A DNA stretch of 64,000 nucleotides from contig JALHMJ010000004.1 in NCBI GenBank assembly GCA_022844105.1, forward strand, positions 62,001 through 126,000, written 5' to 3'. Below, piece after piece: positions 49,772 through 61,473 of the stretch (positions within the stretch are counted from its first letter, which is position 1; each line of letters opens with the position of its first letter). The stretch is from Hyphomicrobium sp. GTDB taxonomy: Bacteria > Pseudomonadota > Alphaproteobacteria > Rhizobiales > Hyphomicrobiaceae. Under the pieces are notes generated by a model that was not told where the DNA came from, ran no database searches, and saw nothing but the letters and a program-made list of their open reading frames with translations. The position numbers and the translations under genes were made by a program.

Positions 49772-50659
49772 CTACTTCTGGCAGACCGCACAAAAAAAAC
49801 TCGGACGCCCCGCCTGAACGACGCGCCGCACCGTTCCCGTGCAGGCTGCGCGCCGGCACGGCTCACCGGCGCGATCATAGACGTCGTGGCGGTCCTGGAA
49901 GGCCCCTGACGTGCCATCGGGCTGGCGATAATCGCGCAACGTTGATCCACCCGCTTCCACCGCTTCCGTCAGGACCTCACGAATAGCCCGCGCAAGGCGT
50001 TCGCTGCGCGCGTTCGCCTTGCCCGCATGGCCCGCCAGTGTTCCGGCCCGCCGCCGCGGCGACAAGCCGGCCCGGAACAAGGCCTCGCAGACATAGATAT
50101 TACCCAAGCCGGCGACATTGCGCTGATCCATCAGGAACGCCTTGAGATCGGCCCGCCGCCCTACCGCGCGCTGCGCCAATGTTACCGCGTCGAGACCGTT
50201 GCCGAGCGGCTCGACGCCCAACGCCCGGAAAAGCGCATGCGCGTCCAGGTCGGCGGCTTTCTCCAGAAGCATGTATCCGAACCGGCGCGGGTCATTGTAG
50301 GTGACGCGCAAGCCGCCTGACGTTTCGAACACAACATGATCATGCTGCGGCAAGCGCCCCGTGTCATAGACATAGTCGCCGACGACGGCGCCCCGCTCAG
50401 CGCCACCATTGGCCACGATGAAGCGGCCGGTCATGCCCAAATGCACAATCAGAACTTCACCGTTGTCGAGATCGAGCCGCAGGTATTTGGCCCGCCGCCC
50501 GACACTGACCACGGTTCGGCCGGTCAATCTGCTGGCGAACTTGTCCGGAAACGGAAAGCGCAGGTCTGCACGGCGCACATCGACATGCGTCAGCATCTGG
50601 CCGGCGAGCGCCCGCTCAAGGGCGCGGCGAACCGTTTCGACTTCGGGCAGTTCCGGCAT
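49772..50659 (-). CDS. mutM: Formamidopyrimidine-DNA glycosylase (Fpg/MutM)
   Basis: Bifunctional glycosylase/AP lyase that removes 8-oxoguanine and other oxidised purines. From the ATG at 50659 the 295-residue protein begins PELPEVETVRRALE, with the catalytic Pro and Glu at mature positions 1 and 2. NVAGLGNIYVCEALFRAGLS is near residue 168. The C-terminal zinc finger has Cys pairs EPCRRAACTGT and FFCAVCQK; the first pair is C-x4-C, as I recall for alphaproteobacterial MutM. The open frame to 50797 adds no conserved residues. Divergent from mmcB. Confidence 0.95.
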   Translation of the reverse strand: MPELPEVETVRRALERALAGQMLTHVDVRRADLRFPFPDKFASRLTGRTVVSVGRRAKYLRLDLDNGEVLIVHLGMTGRFIVANGGAERGAVVGDYVYDTGRLPQHDHVVFETSGGLRVTYNDPRRFGYMLLEKAADLDAHALFRALGVEPLGNGLDAVTLAQRAVGRRADLKAFLMDQRNVAGLGNIYVCEALFRAGLSPRRRAGTLAGHAGKANARSERLARAIREVLTEAVEAGGSTLRDYRQPDGTSGAFQDRHDVYDRAGEPCRRAACTGTVRRVVQAGRPSFFCAVCQK

Positions 50660-50780
50660 CGGGTCACTCGAAATTGGCTCTAGTTTGCTTTGTGCCGTCC
50701 GCAACGGCGCACCGTCAACGCATGCCAGCAAACCAACAGACGGGCTGGACAATGCCGCGCCGGCCCGCGACAACGTCGGC

Positions 50781-51296
50781 ATGGCAGTGTCCGACAAGGC
50801 TCAGGATCACCCGCCGCCGCCCGCAGATGATGCGCCGCTGGCGACCGATCCCATCGCGCTTGAAATCTTGCGCGGCACCTCCCGGATGCTCATCGATGCC
50901 GGCTTGGTGCCGATTGCCGAATTCACGCTGCCCAACGGCCGCCGTGCCGACATTGCAGCCCTGGATCGCAACGGGTCCATCACCATTATCGAGATCAAGT
51001 CGAGCCTGGCCGATTTTCGCGCCGATCAGAAATGGCCCGAATACGCTGATTACTGCGACCACTTCTTCTTCGCCGTCAGGCCGGATTTTCCGCGCGAGAT
51101 CCTACCCGGCGATTGCGGGCTGATCCTTGCCGACCGCTATGGCGCAGAAATAATTCGCCCGGCTTGGATCGCCCCAGCGTTACCCCCCGCGCGGCGTAAG
51201 ATGCTGACGCTACGATTTGCCCGCATCGCAGCCCTACGCCTCGCGGCGGTGTCCGACCCCGCCGTGAAGGACCGGTCCGAAGCCAAGGACCTCTGA
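50781..51296 (+). CDS. mmcB: MmcB-family DNA repair protein
   Basis: A 171-residue protein of the MmcB family (DNA-damage-induced, alphaproteobacterial, PD-(D/E)xK nuclease-like fold). FTLPNGRRADIAALDRNGSI and TIIEIKSSLADFRADQKWPE give the D...E-x-K active-site pattern, with EYADYCDHFFFAVRPDFP following. In Caulobacter the homologue is in the SOS regulon with a mutagenic repair role. I looked for a GTTC-N7-GTTC LexA box upstream and did not find one. The ATG at 50781 is chosen; it faces mutM across a 120-bp gap and is convergent with actR. Confidence 0.85.
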   Translation: MAVSDKAQDHPPPPADDAPLATDPIALEILRGTSRMLIDAGLVPIAEFTLPNGRRADIAALDRNGSITIIEIKSSLADFRADQKWPEYADYCDHFFFAVRPDFPREILPGDCGLILADRYGAEIIRPAWIAPALPPARRKMLTLRFARIAALRLAAVSDPAVKDRSEAKDL

Positions 51297-51302
51297 ACGG
51301 AA

Positions 51303-51866
51303 TTATTTCGGCGCGCGCTTGGCCAGGATACGCTGCAGCGTCCGCCGGTGCATATTAAGCCGACGCGCCGTCTCGGAAACGTTGCGGTTGCACAATTCAT
51401 AAACCCGCTGAATGTGTTCCCAACGGACACGGTCCGCCGACATCGGGTTTTCCGGCGGCGGTGCCTTCGAATTCGGGGGTGCGAGAAGCGCGTCCGTCAC
51501 ATCGTCCGCATCGGCCGGCTTGGCCAGATAGTCAACCGCACCAAGCTTCACCGCGGTGACCGCTGTAGCGATATTCCCGTAGCCGGTCAGGACGATAATG
51601 CGGGCGTTGGGCCGCACGCGGGTCAATTCGGCGATCACATCGAGCCCGTTGCCATCCTCGAGCTTCAGGTCGATGACCGCAAAGGCGGGCGGGCTCTGCC
51701 GCACCAGATCGATGCCTTCCATCACCGTGAAGGCGCTGCGGACATGGAAACCGCGCTGCTCCATGGCACGCACCATGCGCTGCAAAAACGCCCGGTCATC
51801 GTCCACGATGATGAGCGAGCGGTCTTCCGGCAATTCGTCGGGCTTGAATGACAGATCTTCAGTCAC
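51303..51866 (-). CDS. actR: ActR/RegA-family response regulator
   Basis: A 187-residue response regulator of the RegA/PrrA/ActR group. The receiver has the acidic pocket IIVDDDRAF and phosphoacceptor Asp66 in FAVIDLKLEDGNGLD, then VLTGYGNIATAVTAVKLGA and Lys in DYLAKPADADD. The C-terminal Fis-type helix-turn-helix NVSETARRLNMHRRTLQRIL (about 162-181) matches the near-invariant RegA DNA-binding region. Together with ActS it controls redox-responsive genes (respiration, carbon and nitrogen metabolism) in alphaproteobacteria. It lies 92 bp downstream of actS on the same strand. Confidence 0.96.
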   Translation of the reverse strand: MTEDLSFKPDELPEDRSLIIVDDDRAFLQRMVRAMEQRGFHVRSAFTVMEGIDLVRQSPPAFAVIDLKLEDGNGLDVIAELTRVRPNARIIVLTGYGNIATAVTAVKLGAVDYLAKPADADDVTDALLAPPNSKAPPPENPMSADRVRWEHIQRVYELCNRNVSETARRLNMHRRTLQRILAKRAPK

Positions 51867-51958
51867 GGGGGTCCTCCACGTGCGGCAAACTATAGTCTTG
51901 CCTCTGTGTAGCCAAGCGCAAACGCGCGATAAAGCATACCGGTGAACTGGTAAACAGA

Positions 51959-53395
51959 TTAACGGTCGTAGACCTCGGCGACTGGCGGCCGGAATTGCGG
52001 ACGCGGCAGCGCCGTCCCAGGACCCGATCGCTCGGCGCCGGCTTCATAGGCCTCGCGCGGCCAGATCAGCCTGACAATGGCGCCGCTTTGCGGGGGCTGG
52101 CGATTTTCCAGCGAAACGCGGGCCCCTGAGCGCTCCAGCAGCGTCTTGGCAATGAAGAACCCAAGACCCAGGCCACCGGCTTTGCTTTCCGATTTTCGCC
52201 CCCCGGCGGATCGCGTGGTGACATACGGTTCGCCCAGTGTGTCGATGATTTCGGGTGAAAAACCAGGGCCATCGTCGCTCAGCGTGACGGAGATCGACGT
52301 CAAATCCCACTCGCCCGTCAGGTCGACACGAACTTGCGCGAAATCGACCGCGTTCTCGATCAGATTGCCAAGTCCGTAGAGCACACCCGGCCGTCGCGCC
52401 GCCAAGGGTTGATCCTGCATCGCGGTGGCCATCCCGCTCGCGGGATGGACAAAGATGTGAATCGGCTTGCCGTCTCTCATATACGGTGCCGCCGCTTCCT
52501 CCAGCATCTCCTGCAAGGAAATGTTGCCGTGCAGCGGGTCCTGCTCGGTCGGGTGCTTTGTGAGCTTCTGCAATATCTCGCGGCAGCGCAGCGCCTGCTG
52601 TCGCAGCAGCTCGATGTCTTCGGCCAGCACGCTATCATGGGGTATGCTGGCCTGGATCTCCTTGGTGACCAGTACGATCGTCGACAGCGGCGTACCCAGC
52701 TCATGCGCCGCCGCCGCCGCCAACCCATCGAGTGCGTGCAGCTTCTGTTCCCGCGCCAATACGAGTTCGGTCGCCGTCAAAGCGGCCGACATCAACTTGC
52801 TCTCTCGTGTCAGCCGACGCGCATAAAGCGCCATGAACAGCATCGTCGAGACCACCGCCGTGACCATACCGAAATCGTACAGCAGAGGATGCTCCAGAGG
52901 CCGGTCACTAAACCAAGGCAGCGGAAAGTTGGTGGTCAACAGCACGGCAGTGGCCAGCGCCGCCAGCAGCGCCAGCGCAATCGTATGCCGCGGCGGCAAC
53001 GTCGCTGCCGAAACGGTCACCGGCACAACCAGCAGCATCGTGAAAGGGTTTTGCACCCCGCCCGTGAAATACAAGAGCGCAGCAAGTTGAATAATGTCGT
53101 AGGCAAGGAGCACCGTCGCCAGACGCGAAGAGAGCCGGTGACGCGCTGGAAAGCGCACCGCGAGAAAAACGTTGAGCCATGCCGAACACGCGATAAGAAA
53201 CAGGCACCAGCCGACCGGCAGCCGAAAATGAAGCAGCAGCGCGACAACCGCGATGGCCGTCAACTGACCCAGTACGCCAAGCCAGCGCAGCCGGACGATC
53301 GTCTGCAGACGAAGCTGACTATCCTCTTCGCTCGCCTGCCACAGCAGGCTCAGGATTGATCGCTCGGACGACACGCCTGGAATAGTCCTTCCCAC
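51959..53395 (-). CDS. actS: ActS/RegB-family redox-sensing histidine kinase
   Basis: A 478-residue membrane sensor kinase. Six N-terminal helices contain the quinone-responsive motif YFTGGVQNPFTMLL (near residue 112). The phosphoacceptor His is in AAAHELGTPLSTIVLV (about 226) and the redox Cys in QQALRCREILQKLTK (about 268), equivalent to Cys265 of RegB. The ATPase region has GLGNLIENAVDFAQ, LSDDGPGFSPEIID and GGLGLGFFIAKTLLERSG. The start is a GTG at the complement of 53393-53395 with AGAGG upstream. It is divergent from senC, the usual arrangement. Confidence 0.96.
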   Translation of the reverse strand: MGRTIPGVSSERSILSLLWQASEEDSQLRLQTIVRLRWLGVLGQLTAIAVVALLLHFRLPVGWCLFLIACSAWLNVFLAVRFPARHRLSSRLATVLLAYDIIQLAALLYFTGGVQNPFTMLLVVPVTVSAATLPPRHTIALALLAALATAVLLTTNFPLPWFSDRPLEHPLLYDFGMVTAVVSTMLFMALYARRLTRESKLMSAALTATELVLAREQKLHALDGLAAAAAHELGTPLSTIVLVTKEIQASIPHDSVLAEDIELLRQQALRCREILQKLTKHPTEQDPLHGNISLQEMLEEAAAPYMRDGKPIHIFVHPASGMATAMQDQPLAARRPGVLYGLGNLIENAVDFAQVRVDLTGEWDLTSISVTLSDDGPGFSPEIIDTLGEPYVTTRSAGGRKSESKAGGLGLGFFIAKTLLERSGARVSLENRQPPQSGAIVRLIWPREAYEAGAERSGPGTALPRPQFRPPVAEVYDR

Positions 53396-53608
53396 TAGGC
53401 CTCTAAGTCATCGGCCGGTTGTGCGTTCACAACCATAGGCTCGCCGGCGTTGCAAGTCTGCCCGCCGCTCGCTATCTCCGCATCGGTGGCGCAAGGGGTC
53501 AAGACACCATCTGTCTTCACCTTTACCGAACCGCTTACTGTGCAACGGCACTCATCAGCTGCCCTAAGCTGCGGTCCGCCGGCCCGCTACGGACCTGGAG
53601 AAACACGC

Positions 53609-54205
53609 ATGACGCTGTCGAACAGGACGATCGCCCTCGCTCTCGGCCTATTGGCCGGTGTCGGAACCGCTTACATTGCGCTCAATCTACCTGGCAACTC
53701 TGGCCCGCAGGCGACGGGCCGCGTTGCCATTGGAGGTCCGTTCAGCCTTCTCGACACGACCGGCCAGCGCCGCACAGAGAAAGATTATGCCGGCAAACCG
53801 ATGCTGGTCTTCTTCGGTTTCACGAATTGCCCCGACGTGTGCCCCTCGGGCTTGCAGACGCTCACTGTCGCCTTGGATAAACTGGGCGACAAGGCCAATG
53901 GCTTGACGCCGCTCTTCATCACGGTTGATCCCGAACGCGACACTCCCCAATCAATGGCAGCCTATATCAAAAGCTTCCACCCGCGTATTCAGGGACTAAC
54001 CGGCACACCCCAAGACGTACAGGCCGCCATCAAGGCTTATCGTGTCTATGCGGTCAAAGTCCCCGATGAAAAAGATCCCACGCGCTACAGTGTGGATCAT
54101 AGCTCGTTCTTCTATCTCATGAACGCCAACGGCGAGTATACGAAGCATTTTCCGCATTCTACAGATGCCGACGTTCTCGCCAAGGCACTGGCAGCAGCCT
54201 TATGA
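53609..54205 (+). CDS. senC: SCO1/SenC-family copper chaperone
   Basis: A 198-residue membrane-anchored protein with a thioredoxin-like fold that delivers copper to the CuA or CuB centre of cytochrome oxidase. Residues 7-29 form the anchor. Copper ligands are Cys74 and Cys78 in TNCPDVCPSGLQ and His164 in RYSVDHSSFFYL. FITVDPERDTPQ is the usual strand. A GGAG site precedes the ATG at 53609. SenC genes adjoin the RegB/RegA pair in many alphaproteobacteria, so it is probably in the same redox circuit as actS/actR. Confidence 0.94.
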   Translation: MTLSNRTIALALGLLAGVGTAYIALNLPGNSGPQATGRVAIGGPFSLLDTTGQRRTEKDYAGKPMLVFFGFTNCPDVCPSGLQTLTVALDKLGDKANGLTPLFITVDPERDTPQSMAAYIKSFHPRIQGLTGTPQDVQAAIKAYRVYAVKVPDEKDPTRYSVDHSSFFYLMNANGEYTKHFPHSTDADVLAKALAAAL

Positions 54206-54530
54206 TGATGTCGCCGCGCGTGCGGGCCATTGCACGCACTGCGGCCATTCGCTTATGACACCGCGTTGCCACACTCGCAGTGCACCCAGCGCGTGCGAGA
54301 AAAAAATCTGCTCGCCCATCGGCCACCGAACTTGGTAGGTGTGTCACCATCGTTCGCAGCGCTGCAGTGATGTGCGCTTGTGATCTGTCAAATGCGATTG
54401 AACGCGATTGACGAAGGTTCGAGAACGTCTTCGTATCGCGGCATGGTCAGGACCATGGCAGTGAGCTGGGACAGTGAGCTGGCAAAACCAATGACAACAT
54501 GCGGAAAGTTCCGTTCATTCGAGGACGTAA
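54206..54530. other. Intergenic region between senC and the YgjP-like gene
   Basis: About 325 bp without a gene. There is an imperfect CTCGCA/TGCGAG inverted repeat (54276-54299) followed by AAAAAAA, which is the wrong polarity for a senC terminator, and a short direct repeat CAGTGAGCTGG at 54458 and 54473. Nothing else was recognised. The promoter of the following gene should be here. Confidence 0.4.
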
Positions 54531-55283
54531 ATGCGGAAGTCTAAAGCGCCTCAAGTGACGACGCTTTCAAAGCGGGAGACCGAACGCGTCGGTGCTCCCG
54601 TCGAAGTCCGCCGCCATCCGGCGGCACGCCGTCTAACGCTGCGCGTCAGTCGCACGCGGCGCGCCGTCATCGTAACGCTTCCCGTCCAATGCGGGATCGA
54701 GGAGGCGGGCTTGTTCCTCAATCGCAATATCGAATGGGTCCGCGAGCGCCTCGACAGTTTGCCCGAACCCATGCCGTTTCGCGGCGGCATGCTCATCCCT
54801 CTTCGCGGAATCGCGCATCGCGTCGTCATGCCGGGCGAGATCCCGCGCCGCCGCGCGGTACGTCGCGTCGATGCGTTTCCCTTTCCCGAACTGCACGCAC
54901 CAGGCGAACTGGTTTCCGCTATCAAGCGCCTCGAACAATGGTTCGCCCGCGAGGCCCGCACCGACCTTGAACAGCGCGTTGCCTGGCATGCCGCTCGTCT
55001 CGACGTCAAACCCGGCCGACTGACCATTCGCGACCAGACCAGTCGCTGGGGCTCGTGCTCAACGACAGGCGCACTGTCGTTCTCCTGGCGTCTCGTGCTC
55101 GCCCCGCCGGCAATCCTCGATTATGTCGCCGCGCACGAAGTCGCGCACTTACGTGAGATGAATCATGGCGCGCGCTTCTGGACACTCGTCCGCAAAACCT
55201 GCCCGGCCATGGACGAGGCCAAACGATGGCTGCGCATCTACGGCATGGATCTTCACCGCTACGGGGGCGAAGGCGGAACCTGA
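54531..55283 (+). CDS. YgjP-like M48-type metallopeptidase (DUF45)
   Basis: A 250-residue protein of the YgjP/DUF45 group of SprT-like zinc proteins. The metal site is HEVAHLREMNHGARFW with His202, Glu203, His206 and the downstream His212. The preceding segment IRDQTSRWGSCSTTGALSFS, then WRLVLAPPAILDYV, is the family signature. An N-terminal basic region of about 40 residues is included. E. coli YgjP has been described as a UTP pyrophosphatase-type hydrolase or protease, and the activity here is unknown. Convergent with the PBP gene. Confidence 0.88.
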   Translation: MRKSKAPQVTTLSKRETERVGAPVEVRRHPAARRLTLRVSRTRRAVIVTLPVQCGIEEAGLFLNRNIEWVRERLDSLPEPMPFRGGMLIPLRGIAHRVVMPGEIPRRRAVRRVDAFPFPELHAPGELVSAIKRLEQWFAREARTDLEQRVAWHAARLDVKPGRLTIRDQTSRWGSCSTTGALSFSWRLVLAPPAILDYVAAHEVAHLREMNHGARFWTLVRKTCPAMDEAKRWLRIYGMDLHRYGGEGGT

Positions 55284-55289
55284 TTTCCG

Positions 55290-57551
55290 CTAGGGCGATT
55301 GGGCTCTGCTCGGTGCGCCCAGCGTCATCATCCCAGGCAACGATTCCACCAGCTTGCGCTCCGGCTGACTCCCAGCCACCGTCGGCGCCGATGTATCGGC
55401 GCCGTCCGCCGGCAATCCGGCGAGCGCCCGGGCCACAAAATCTTCATCGATCCGCGTCTCGGGATAGGCCTCTGCATCGGCACGCTTCTCGATTTTCGCC
55501 TTTGGCTTGGCGTTCGGCGGCACTCTCGTCGGCATCCGCCAGGGCAGAAGTTCGGGCGGCGGCGCGCTCTCACTGGCCAACACTCCCGCAGCCCCAACCG
55601 GCGGCAAGGCATCTGTACCGGTCAGCGGCAGGCTTTCCTTGCCGATATGCGCCGCCGCCATGATCCGGTTCCAGATCAACGCCGGCAAGTAGCCGCCCGT
55701 CGCCTTGCGCATCGGCGTACCATCATCGTTGCCGGTCCACACCCCGCCGGTGAAATGCGCCGTATATCCAATGAACCATGCGTCGCGAAAATCCTGACTG
55801 GTCCCCGTCTTGCCGGCGGTCGCATGACCGGTCAGTTCCGCGCGTTTGCCCGTCCCTTCCTCGACGACCGTTTGCAGCATGCCGTTCAGAGCAGCGATGG
55901 ACGCCGGTGCCGCGACCAATTCGGACGACGGCGCCGGCCGCGCATAAAGCACGCGCCCGGTGCCGGACCGGATTCGGCGGATGATATGCGGCTCGACTAC
56001 GGAACCTCCGGACGCGAACGCGCCATAGGCCCCTGTGAGATCGATCAGCGAGACCTCCGATGTCCCCAGCGCCAGTGACGGCTCGTTCCGCAGCGACGCC
56101 TCGATGCCCAGATGCCTTGCCAGCGCGACCACTTTGTCCGGCCCCACATCCATGATCAGCCGCACCGCCACCGTATTGACCGACTGCGCCAACGCCTGGC
56201 GCAACATGATGGCTCCACCGAACCGGCCGTTATCGTTTTTCGGCGACCAGCCTTCGAGATTGAACGGCAGATCGTAGGCGACACTGTCTGGCGTGTAGCC
56301 TTTCTCCAGCGCAGCCAGATAGACGAACGGCTTGAACGCCGATCCCGGCTGCCGCATGGCTTTCACCGCCCGATTGAATTGGCTTTCGCGATACGAGCGT
56401 CCCCCGACCATCGCCCGAACACCGCCCGATGTGTCCATCACCACGACAGCCGCTTGGCTGGCATCGAGCTTGGCGCCTTCTTGCGCGATCGCGGCCTCAA
56501 CGACATTCGACGCATGGCGCTGCAATTCCCGGTCGATCGTGGTGTCGACGATGATCTCGCCGTTGCCACCACCCAGCGCGTCCGGCATTCGGTCGAGCAC
56601 ATAGTCGATGGCGTAATCGGCCGTCTGCCGCTCCTGGTCCCGGCGGGCGCCGGCAAAAACGATCCGTTTCGATCGCGCCGTCTGTTCTTCCGCCGCGCTG
56701 ATCAGCCCCGCATCATGCATCTTCGACAGAACGCTATGACTGCGCAGCAGCGCCAGCTTCGGGCTCGATGTCGGCGCGAACCGGGACGGCGCCTTCAAGA
56801 GCCCCGCGATGACGGCCGCTTCCGCCAGCGTCAGCGCGCGAGCGGACTTATCGAAGTAGCGTTGCGCGGCGGCCTCGATGCCATAGGCACCGCCACCGAA
56901 ATAGACGCGATTGAGGTAGAGTTCGAGGATCTCTTCCTTGCTCAAACGAAGTTCGAGCCACAGCGCGAGGGCAACTTCCTCGATCTTGCGGCCGAGCGTC
57001 CGCTCGGGCGAAAGGAACAGATTTTTCGCCAATTGCTGCGTCAGCGTCGACCCGCCCTGCGCAAAGCGGCCGGTCCGCAGATTGACGAACGTGGCCCGCA
57101 CCAATCCCCAAGGATCAATGCCCCAGTGCGACCAGAACCGCCGGTCTTCCGTGGCGATCACGGCATCGATCACGCGCTTGGGAACGAGATCGAGCGGGAT
57201 GTAATCGTGCGCCGTCCCGCGCTCGGCCAGCACGCTTCCGTCCCGCGCCAGGATGCGGATGGGTTGTCCCGACACCGCCGTCCGCAGCGATAGCGGATCG
57301 GGAATGGTGATCGTGTAGGCGACCATCATCACGGCAAGGGCCGCTGCGGCCAGTGAGACAGCGGCAAAGGGCACGAGCACGATAATACGCGTCCGCGGGC
57401 TGAGAACGCGCAGCGCGCGCGCAGCGCGCCGCTTCACCGCGCCATTGCGGCCGCCGGAAACGAGCATGAACAACCGGGTCGCCGCGCGCTGCAGTTGTCC
57501 CGCGCCACGAGATACGCGAAGTTTGCCGCGACCCCGCTTAGACCCACCCAT
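55290..57551 (-). CDS. Class A penicillin-binding protein (PBP1A family)
   Basis: A 753-residue bifunctional peptidoglycan synthase. A basic cytoplasmic head (about 60 residues) precedes one membrane helix (IIVLVPFAAVSLAAAALAVM). The glycosyltransferase has AVIATEDRRFWSHWGID (Glu about 134) and GGSTLTQQLAKNLFLSPERT (about 160-180). The transpeptidase has RQPGSAFKPFVYLAA (Ser about 403), Ser-x-Asn in QSVNTVAVRL and KTGTSQDFRDAWFIGYT (about 580). A Pro-rich tail ends the protein. The start at the ATG of 57551 is preferred over further upstream codons. With pbpC there are two class A PBPs in this window. Confidence 0.94.
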   Translation of the reverse strand: MGGSKRGRGKLRVSRGAGQLQRAATRLFMLVSGGRNGAVKRRAARALRVLSPRTRIIVLVPFAAVSLAAAALAVMMVAYTITIPDPLSLRTAVSGQPIRILARDGSVLAERGTAHDYIPLDLVPKRVIDAVIATEDRRFWSHWGIDPWGLVRATFVNLRTGRFAQGGSTLTQQLAKNLFLSPERTLGRKIEEVALALWLELRLSKEEILELYLNRVYFGGGAYGIEAAAQRYFDKSARALTLAEAAVIAGLLKAPSRFAPTSSPKLALLRSHSVLSKMHDAGLISAAEEQTARSKRIVFAGARRDQERQTADYAIDYVLDRMPDALGGGNGEIIVDTTIDRELQRHASNVVEAAIAQEGAKLDASQAAVVVMDTSGGVRAMVGGRSYRESQFNRAVKAMRQPGSAFKPFVYLAALEKGYTPDSVAYDLPFNLEGWSPKNDNGRFGGAIMLRQALAQSVNTVAVRLIMDVGPDKVVALARHLGIEASLRNEPSLALGTSEVSLIDLTGAYGAFASGGSVVEPHIIRRIRSGTGRVLYARPAPSSELVAAPASIAALNGMLQTVVEEGTGKRAELTGHATAGKTGTSQDFRDAWFIGYTAHFTGGVWTGNDDGTPMRKATGGYLPALIWNRIMAAAHIGKESLPLTGTDALPPVGAAGVLASESAPPPELLPWRMPTRVPPNAKPKAKIEKRADAEAYPETRIDEDFVARALAGLPADGADTSAPTVAGSQPERKLVESLPGMMTLGAPSRAQSP

Positions 57552-57745
57552 GCCCCACACCCGACACTCAGCTTGCCGCGCCGCCGGCATCGACACCGGC
57601 AGGCTCTCAACGTTTAAAACCGAACGTAGGTGGTCAGCCTTAAGACCCAGTTAACCAACACGGCAGCGAACCTTGATCCTGCGCAAGGAACGCGCCCGGC
57701 TTTCATCTGATATGGACACACGGCCGTCACCAAGGAGAGCTGTCC

Positions 57746-58087
57746 ATGCGCCTGATTTTCTTCGTCGCGGCAATCGCTGTCACATCTGCAGCCAGCCGGC
57801 TGGCCGCCGAAGAATTGGGTAATGCCCAGCGCGGACTTGCCTACGCCCAAGCAAACTGCGCTGGATGCCACGCCATTCTCCGCGATGACACGAACTCGCC
57901 CAACCCGGATTCGCCCGCTTTCAAGGCAGTTGCCGACACGCCGGGTATGACCCGGACGGCACTGAGCGTCTTTTTCCGTTCGCCACACCCGACGATGCCG
58001 AACCTGATTATCGCCCCTGAGGATGCCGACGACCTGATCGCCTACATCATGAGCCTGAAAGGCGACGCAGCACCCACGCCTAACTAG
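57746..58087 (+). CDS. Small soluble c-type cytochrome
   Basis: A 113-residue periplasmic monohaem cytochrome c. A signal peptide (IFFVAAIAVTSAASRLAA) is followed by the haem attachment motif CAGCH (Cys38, Cys41, His42). The distal Met is probably Met84 in SPHPTMPNLII, followed by EDADDLIAYIMSLKG, the typical last helix. AAGGAGAG precedes the ATG. The electron partner is unknown. It overlaps the trhO stop on the opposite strand by 8 nt. Confidence 0.93.
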   Translation: MRLIFFVAAIAVTSAASRLAAEELGNAQRGLAYAQANCAGCHAILRDDTNSPNPDSPAFKAVADTPGMTRTALSVFFRSPHPTMPNLIIAPEDADDLIAYIMSLKGDAAPTPN

Positions 58088-58877
58088 TCGCGGCCGCGCC
58101 GCACGATCGGCACGCGGCCTCTCCAGGTACCGTCGGCCACCCGCAGCCGCATTTGCCATGCCCCGCCGGCACCACGCCGTGCCCGACGGCGATCCGCTCG
58201 TCGAAGACGAAGCACGCCCCATCCCACAAACTTTCGCTGGCCGGCACCTCTTCGAGGTATTTCAGGATGCCACCCTGCAGATGATAGACGTCGTCGAATC
58301 CGTGCGCGCGAAGATAGGCGGAGGCCTTCTCGCACCGGATGCCGCCGGTGCAGTACATCGCAATCGTCCAGTGCTTTTCGGGATCGAGATTCTCGGCGAC
58401 ATACGTCTTGAAGTCGGAAAATGAGCGCGTCCGAGGATCGACAGCACCGCGAAACGAACCAATCGCCACTTCATAATCGTTGCGCGTATCGATCAGGAAA
58501 ACGTCGTCGCGCGCGATCAGCGCATTCCAGGCTTGTGGCTTGACGTAGGTGCCGGCCCGCACATTCGGATCGGCCTCCAGGGCGCCGAAAGTGAGGATCT
58601 CCGGCTTGACCTTGACCTTCCAGCGTTGAAAGGGCGCAACTTCGGTGACGCTCGACTTGGCTTCAATCCCGGCAAATCGCGGATCAGCGCGCAGAAAGTC
58701 GAGGAGTACTGCAACGCCGCTATTGGGCCCGGCAATGGTTGCGTTGATCCCTTCCCGCGCGATGAGGACAGTGCCGCGCAAATTCTCACGTTCGCCGAGT
58801 GCCATCACCGTGGCCCGCAGCGCGTCACAGTCCTCGATGAGCGTAAACGTGTAAAACGCCGATACGGTATAGGGCAT
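58080..58877 (-). CDS. trhO: tRNA uridine(34) hydroxylase (rhodanese-related)
   Basis: A 265-residue TrhO (YceA) enzyme that makes 5-hydroxyuridine at wobble position 34 of tRNA. The N-terminal acylphosphatase-like half has GTVLIAREGINATIAG. The rhodanese half has VFLIDTRNDYEVAIGSFRGA and the active-site loop MYCTGGIRCEKASAY with Cys176 and Cys182. HLQGGILKYLE follows. The Cys-rich C-terminus (GKCGCGWPTVPGEAACRSCG) may bind metal, as in longer family members. It is immediately downstream of gyrB (9-nt gap) and probably shares its transcript. Confidence 0.93.
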   Translation of the reverse strand: MPYTVSAFYTFTLIEDCDALRATVMALGERENLRGTVLIAREGINATIAGPNSGVAVLLDFLRADPRFAGIEAKSSVTEVAPFQRWKVKVKPEILTFGALEADPNVRAGTYVKPQAWNALIARDDVFLIDTRNDYEVAIGSFRGAVDPRTRSFSDFKTYVAENLDPEKHWTIAMYCTGGIRCEKASAYLRAHGFDDVYHLQGGILKYLEEVPASESLWDGACFVFDERIAVGHGVVPAGHGKCGCGWPTVPGEAACRSCGAAATS

Positions 58878-58886
58878 GGCAGCCCA

Positions 58887-61391
<2,505 letters not shown>

Positions 61392-61473
61392 AAAAGCATA
61401 CGGATCAGCGCCCCAATCCAAAAGAAATAGTGGTTCTAATTCAACGCTTTGCGTGCGCGGCGGTATCGCGGCA

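Noticed and set aside
50660-50780. LexA operator for mmcB or mutM
   Set aside because: I searched by eye for GTTC-N7-GTTC and found no acceptable match in the gap.
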